A stretch of DNA of 9,855 nt from an uncultured Collinsella sp. GTDB lineage: Bacteria > Actinomycetota > Coriobacteriia > Coriobacteriales > Coriobacteriaceae. Where the stretch lies: positions 1 through 9,855 of the forward strand of contig CAKUEZ010000073.1 in NCBI GenBank assembly GCA_934646965.1, written 5' to 3'. This document shows, one piece after another, positions 5,350 through 9,855 of the stretch. The position numbers were made by a program, and so were the translations under genes. The number at the start of each line of letters is the position of its first letter. Positions within the stretch are counted from its first letter, which is position 1. Below the pieces are notes generated by a model that saw nothing but the letters and a program-made list of their open reading frames with translations, was not told the DNA's origin and searched no databases.

Positions 5350-6476
5350 TAAGCAAAGACAATCAGGTTGTCCCTGTGGATCGCGGGCTTTTCGGCAAGG
5401 TCTGCGAGCAGGCGGTTGCTGGCGATCTGGTCCTGGCGGCGGCCGGCAGCAAGCTCCAACACGTCCGAATCGGCCTCGGCGATACCGCGGGCGACAACCA
5501 TGCCGCTCGGGTCGCACACGTCGAGAACATCGCCATCAGCGAACTCGCCATCGACCTCGCGGATACCCACCGCAAGCAGCGACGAACCACGGCTGACCAG
5601 CGCCTTCGCGGCACCGTCGTCAACCGTTACCGAGCCGTGGGCCTTGTCACCCAGCGCGATCCACAGCTTGCGGGGCGCGATGTCCAGGCGCTCCGCCGGC
5701 GGATCGAACAGCGTGCCCACGCTCTCGCCGCGGGCCAGGCGCACGAGCGCATCGGGCTCCTCGCCCGAGCAAATCACGCTCTGAATGCCCGCCGTCATCA
5801 AAATGCGGCTCGCGCGGATCTTGGTGATCATGCCGCCGGTGCCCACCGACGTCGAGGAATCGCCCGCCGAGGCAATGATTCCGGCATCGATCTTGTGCAC
5901 GACCGGGACAAACTCTGCCGTCGGGTCCTCATGCGGATTGGCGGTGTAGAGGCCGTCGATGTCGGACAGCGTCACGCACAGGTCGGCGGAAACCAGGCAG
6001 CTCACGAGCGCCGCCAGCGTGTCGTTGTCGCCGAACTTGATCTCGTCGACGGTAACGGTGTCGTTCTCGTTGACGACCGGCACCACGCCCAGCTCCACCA
6101 GACGAAGCAGGGCGTCGCGCGCGTGCAGATAGGACGTGCGACGCGCCGTGTCGTGACGCGTGAGCAGCACGAGCGAGGTGAGCAGATCCCGTGCATGAAA
6201 CTCCTCGTCGTAGGCAGACGAAATGATGCACTGACCGGCCGAGGCGCAGGCCTGCAGGCTCGGCAGGTCACCGACCGGCTTGCGGTCGAAACCCAGCACG
6301 GGATATCCACAGGCGATGGCGCCCGAACTCACCACGACCAGACGCCAGCCGAGCTTGCGCAGGGCAGCAGCCTGATCGGCAAGCCCGCCGATAAAGGCGC
6401 GGTTGACCTTGCCATCGGCGCCCACCACCGTGGACGAACCGATCTTTACCACCATCGTTTTATAAGAAGTCGTCAT
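5349..6476 (-). CDS. proB: Glutamate 5-kinase
   Basis: ProB phosphorylates glutamate with ATP to gamma-glutamyl phosphate, the committed and usually proline-inhibited step of proline synthesis. The protein is full length at 375 residues. The amino-acid kinase domain shows VVKIGSS (9-15), SSGAI (50-54), NENDTV followed by EIKFGDND (136-152), SDIDGLYTANP (171-181) and GTGGMITK (212-219). A C-terminal PUA domain covers roughly 276-355, as in bacterial two-domain ProB. The ATG at 6476 has no clear Shine-Dalgarno sequence; a second Met at residue 8 (MVVKIGSS) is an alternative. It lies 76 nt downstream of the nicotinate phosphoribosyltransferase gene on the same strand and may be co-transcribed with it. 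Its product feeds ProA, encoded beyond the convergent peptidase gene. Confidence 0.96.
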   Translation of the reverse strand: MTTSYKTMVVKIGSSTVVGADGKVNRAFIGGLADQAAALRKLGWRLVVVSSGAIACGYPVLGFDRKPVGDLPSLQACASAGQCIISSAYDEEFHARDLLTSLVLLTRHDTARRTSYLHARDALLRLVELGVVPVVNENDTVTVDEIKFGDNDTLAALVSCLVSADLCVTLSDIDGLYTANPHEDPTAEFVPVVHKIDAGIIASAGDSSTSVGTGGMITKIRASRILMTAGIQSVICSGEEPDALVRLARGESVGTLFDPPAERLDIAPRKLWIALGDKAHGSVTVDDGAAKALVSRGSSLLAVGIREVDGEFADGDVLDVCDPSGMVVARGIAEADSDVLELAAGRRQDQIASNRLLADLAEKPAIHRDNLIVFA

Positions 6477-6552
6477 ACGTCAAACCAATCAACTGTTGAG
6501 GGTTCGGGCGAGCAGGCGGCCGAGGGAACGTGATTCGCCCCGCCAAAGGGAA

Positions 6553-8058
<1,506 letters not shown>

Positions 8059-8141
8059 GGGGCGACCTTTCGGATACGTTGTACAGAGGTTGAGGGTTGG
8101 GCAGAGCAGAATGCGCGGGCGTGGCGCCAGGTGCAGTTCGA

Positions 8142-8555
8142 CTAGTGCAGCCCCATGCTGCCCGTGATCGTGTAGCCCATAAAGACGATAAACCCGATCA
8201 GAGCGAGCGCGATGATGAGCTTTTGAGCCGGCGGCATGCCGGGAATATCGTCCTCATCCACAGGCTCTTTAGGAGTGACCATGCGCTGGGCAAACGTCAT
8301 CTCATCACGGCTCGGTTTGGGCTCGGCCGGCTTGGGATGAGCCACCCTTTTAGGCTTGGGCGCGGCAGGCGCCGGCTCGGATGCGGCCTTGGCAGTGGCT
8401 TCCTCGGCCTTCGCACGTTCGGCGCGCAGGGCGGCCAGTTCCTCACGCTCGCGACGAGCTTTTTCCTGCTCCTCGCGGCGGGCCTTCTCGGCGCGGAGCT
8501 CTTCCAACTCGGCGCGCTCCTCGGCAGACAGTGGTTGGGACTCAAGCTCGGCCAT
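8142..8555 (-). CDS. Small charged coiled-coil protein with C-terminal membrane segment, unknown function
   Basis: The 137-residue product is of no recognised family. Residues about 10-58 are almost entirely Glu, Arg, Lys and Ala (AEERAELEELRAEKARREEQ and on), a strong coiled-coil candidate. Residues 60-85 are Pro/Ala/Lys-rich. A hydrophobic segment at about 112-129 (KLIIALALIGFIVFMGYTI) lies eight residues from the C-terminus, so the protein resembles a tail-anchored protein with its long charged part in the cytoplasm. The start at 8555 has GAAAGGG upstream. The in-frame ATG at 8591 falls in the loop of the tRNA terminator and is unlikely. Only 18 nt separate the tRNA terminator from this start, leaving almost no room for an independent promoter. 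Confidence 0.72.
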   Translation of the reverse strand: MAELESQPLSAEERAELEELRAEKARREEQEKARREREELAALRAERAKAEEATAKAASEPAPAAPKPKRVAHPKPAEPKPSRDEMTFAQRMVTPKEPVDEDDIPGMPPAQKLIIALALIGFIVFMGYTITGSMGLH

Positions 8556-8573
8556 AGTGCAGCCCTTTCTTTT

Positions 8574-8605
8574 AAAAAAAGCCGCCGACACAATGTCAGC
8601 GGCTT
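8574..8605 (-). terminator. Intrinsic terminator of the tRNA-Ala gene
   Basis: On the minus strand GCCGCTGACA (complement of 8594-8603) pairs with TGTCGGCGGC (complement of 8581-8590) around a 3-nt loop, with one U-G pair, followed by seven U's (complement of 8574-8580). It lies 15 nt after the tRNA 3' end. A CTGACA, 17 nt, TTTAAA arrangement runs through it and could act as a promoter for the gene at 8142-8555. Confidence 0.88.
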
Positions 8606-8619
8606 ATCAAATCCAAGGG

Positions 8620-8692
8620 TGGAGACGAAGGGAGTCGAACCCTCGGCCTCTGCCATGCGACGGCAGCGCTCTCCCAACTGAGCTACGTCCCC
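8620..8692 (-). tRNA. tRNA-Ala (anticodon CGC)
   Basis: All four arms fold: acceptor GGGGACG/CGTCTCC, D-arm GCTC/GAGC, anticodon stem CTGCC/GGCAG with loop GTCGCAT, and T-arm GAGGG/CCCTT with TTCGACT. The anticodon CGC (complement of 8657-8659) reads GCG. The G3-U70 pair in the acceptor stem, the main identity element of alanine tRNAs, is present. The discriminator is A and CCA is not encoded (ACC is followed by C). The length is 73 nt. A GCG-reading tRNA fits the high GC content. Confidence 0.95.
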
Positions 8693-8705
8693 AGGACAAG
8701 TTGAT

Positions 8706-8733
8706 ATTTTACCTACGGCTCGCCAACTGTCAA
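8706..8733 (-). promoter_or_regulatory. Promoter of tRNA-Ala
   Basis: On the minus strand a consensus TTGACA (complement of 8728-8733), a 16-nt spacer and TAAAAT (complement of 8706-8711) are present. The predicted start near 8699 leaves a leader of about seven nt before the mature tRNA. This is a strong housekeeping sigma-factor promoter, as expected for a stable RNA gene. Confidence 0.82.
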
Positions 8734-8768
8734 CGCCCAATACCCAGTCTTTTTGGGACGGGGCTAAA

Positions 8769-9713
8769 TTAGCCGCATTGGGCGCTGGTGAGGACGCCGG
8801 TGGTGTCGAAGACAGGGGTGAAGCTCTCGTCCACTGCGCCGCCTTCTTGCCAGAACATCGTCGTATAGCCCAAGTCGTCGGCATGGTCGAGCACTTGCTC
8901 ATACTCCTCGCGCGTCACGGCGCGCGCCAGGTCTCCACCCTGCTCGCGCATGAGGGCGTTGGGCGTGTACTGGTTCATGACCGAAATCGGCACGTCGCCC
9001 ACTGTCTGCCACACCAGGTCCAGCACGCGGCACGAATCGTCCGCATGCCCCGGCAGCACCAGGTGGCGCACGATGATACCGCGCTTCATGAGGCCGTCGT
9101 CATCCACCAGCTCTCCCCCGCGGCGTTCGATCTCGCGCGACATCTGGGCCAGGCCCGATGCGGCGACGCGCGGGTAATCCTTAATATGAGAGAGCGACTG
9201 CGCAAGCCCTGCATCGGCATATTTAAAGTCGGTGAGCCACACATCCACCAGGTCGCCCAACGCGGCCACGGCACTCGCCCGCTCATAGCCGCTCGTGTTG
9301 TAGACGATCGGAATGACCAGTCCGCGCTCCCGTGCCGAAGCGATCGCCGCCGGCAGCAGATGCGCATAGTGCGTCGCCGTCACCAGGTTGATGTTGTTGG
9401 CACCCTGTTCCTGCAGCTCCAGCATAATCTCGACCAAGCGCTCGGGCGAAATCTCAAGACCGAAATTGCCCGTCGAGATCTCATGGTTTTGACAATAGAC
9501 ACACTTGAGCGAACAGCCGCTAAAGAAGATCGTGCCCGAGCCCGCCTCGCCCGAGATGGGCGGCTCCTCCCACATATGAAGCGCTGCACGCGCCACCTTG
9601 AGCGTGTCGTCGGCGCCGCACACGCCTCGTGAGCCCGCATCGCGCTCCGCACCGCAACGGCGCGGACACAAATGACAGGCGGGCGAAAAAAGTTCGGTCA
9701 ACGACGAAGGCAT
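8769..9713 (-). CDS. Radical SAM protein, PflX-like (COG1313, putative pyruvate formate-lyase activating enzyme homologue)
   Basis: The protein has 314 residues from the ATG at 9713, which has GGAG nine bases upstream. The frame also has a TTG at 9728, but the same GGAG would touch it. The N-terminus carries a cysteine cluster, CHLCPRRC with a later VCG (Cys13, 16, 20, 32), typical of COG1313. The radical SAM signature is CSLKCVYC (Cys67, 71, 74), which binds the 4Fe-4S cluster that cleaves S-adenosylmethionine; an SAM-binding-type stretch (NNINLVTATH) follows. The family is annotated as a PflA-like activase, but its true substrate is generally unknown. No glycyl radical enzyme is encoded in the window, so activation of such a partner is not supported locally. 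It is a cytoplasmic oxygen-sensitive enzyme, fitting an anaerobe. The next gene downstream is the tRNA, which has its own promoter. Confidence 0.88.
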   Translation of the reverse strand: MPSSLTELFSPACHLCPRRCGAERDAGSRGVCGADDTLKVARAALHMWEEPPISGEAGSGTIFFSGCSLKCVYCQNHEISTGNFGLEISPERLVEIMLELQEQGANNINLVTATHYAHLLPAAIASARERGLVIPIVYNTSGYERASAVAALGDLVDVWLTDFKYADAGLAQSLSHIKDYPRVAASGLAQMSREIERRGGELVDDDGLMKRGIIVRHLVLPGHADDSCRVLDLVWQTVGDVPISVMNQYTPNALMREQGGDLARAVTREEYEQVLDHADDLGYTTMFWQEGGAVDESFTPVFDTTGVLTSAQCG

Positions 9714-9796
9714 AAAAACATGCTCCAAAACAACGATTCAGCAGCTCAAACGCCAAAGGCTAAGCACGCAGACGGCCTCAAGCCCAAGGCGCCGTA

Positions 9797-9825
9797 ATCG
9801 TCCGACACGATTTTTGTAATGTCAA
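9797..9825 (-). promoter_or_regulatory. Candidate promoter of the radical SAM gene
   Basis: On the minus strand a consensus TTGACA (complement of 9820-9825) stands 17 nt upstream of GACGAT (complement of 9797-9802), a weak -10 that keeps the key A and T. The leader to the ATG would be about 77 nt. Nothing else is recognised between 9714 and 9855. Confidence 0.45.
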
Positions 9826-9855
9826 GACTGGAATCGACAAAGTGCCGCTTTATGA

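Noticed and set aside
5337..6533. 398-codon plus-strand open frame opposite proB
   Set aside because: No recognisable motifs; it is fully antisense to a complete, motif-bearing glutamate 5-kinase.
8556..8591. ATG at 8591 as start of the small membrane protein
   Set aside because: It lies in the loop of the tRNA terminator; the ATG at 8555 has a good ribosome site.
8735..8766. Two-part stem (GCCC/GGGC plus CCCA/TGGG) after the radical SAM gene as a terminator
   Set aside because: The helix is interrupted by an internal loop and no U-run follows; it also abuts the -35 of the tRNA promoter.

Overview
The window is high-GC bacterial DNA with dense, mostly minus-strand genes, Ala/Arg/Asp/Glu-rich proteins, and TTGACA/TAnAAT-type promoters. 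The protein set (a CarD-family regulator, ProA, ProB, nicotinate phosphoribosyltransferase, a PflX-like radical SAM protein) and its style suggest a gut actinobacterium of the class Coriobacteriia, possibly close to Collinsella. That placement is an inference from protein character, not from a marker gene.

Layout from left to right. Positions 3-473 (+) hold the nearly complete 3' part of a CarD-family RNA polymerase-binding regulator. Positions 472-1718 form a self-contained, less GC-rich cassette. In it a REP-associated tyrosine transposase (RAYT, HUH nuclease; 826-1584) lies between two inverted copies, 40/41 identical, of a hairpin-forming repeat, with a terminator-like hairpin just inside each copy. 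Next on the minus strand come an HD-domain hydrolase (1717-2316) and proA (2489-3775), the latter followed by a third copy of the repeat and a strong terminator. An alpha/beta hydrolase of the S33 aminopeptidase type (3889-5307, +) is divergent from proA and convergent with proB (5349-6476, -). A perfect 39-bp palindrome fills the short gap between the hydrolase and proB. Upstream of proB on the same strand are the nicotinate phosphoribosyltransferase gene (6553-8058), a small charged protein with a C-terminal membrane segment (8142-8555), a tRNA-Ala(CGC) gene with clear promoter and terminator (8574-8733), and a radical SAM protein of the PflX/COG1313 type (8769-9713). The last 142 bases hold only the leader and a candidate promoter of that gene.

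Functionally, most of the window is housekeeping. ProB and ProA are the first two steps of proline synthesis from glutamate. The S33-type peptidase between them could recycle proline from peptides. The phosphoribosyltransferase salvages nicotinate to NAD. The unusual part is the repeat system. A RAYT is bracketed by inverted REP-like hairpins, a further copy lies away from the transposase, and all of these elements, plus a related palindrome, touch or nearly touch the stop codons of neighbouring genes. This makes the repeats candidate mobile or domesticated 3'-UTR elements served by the RAYT. No CRISPR array, prophage or defence island was seen.
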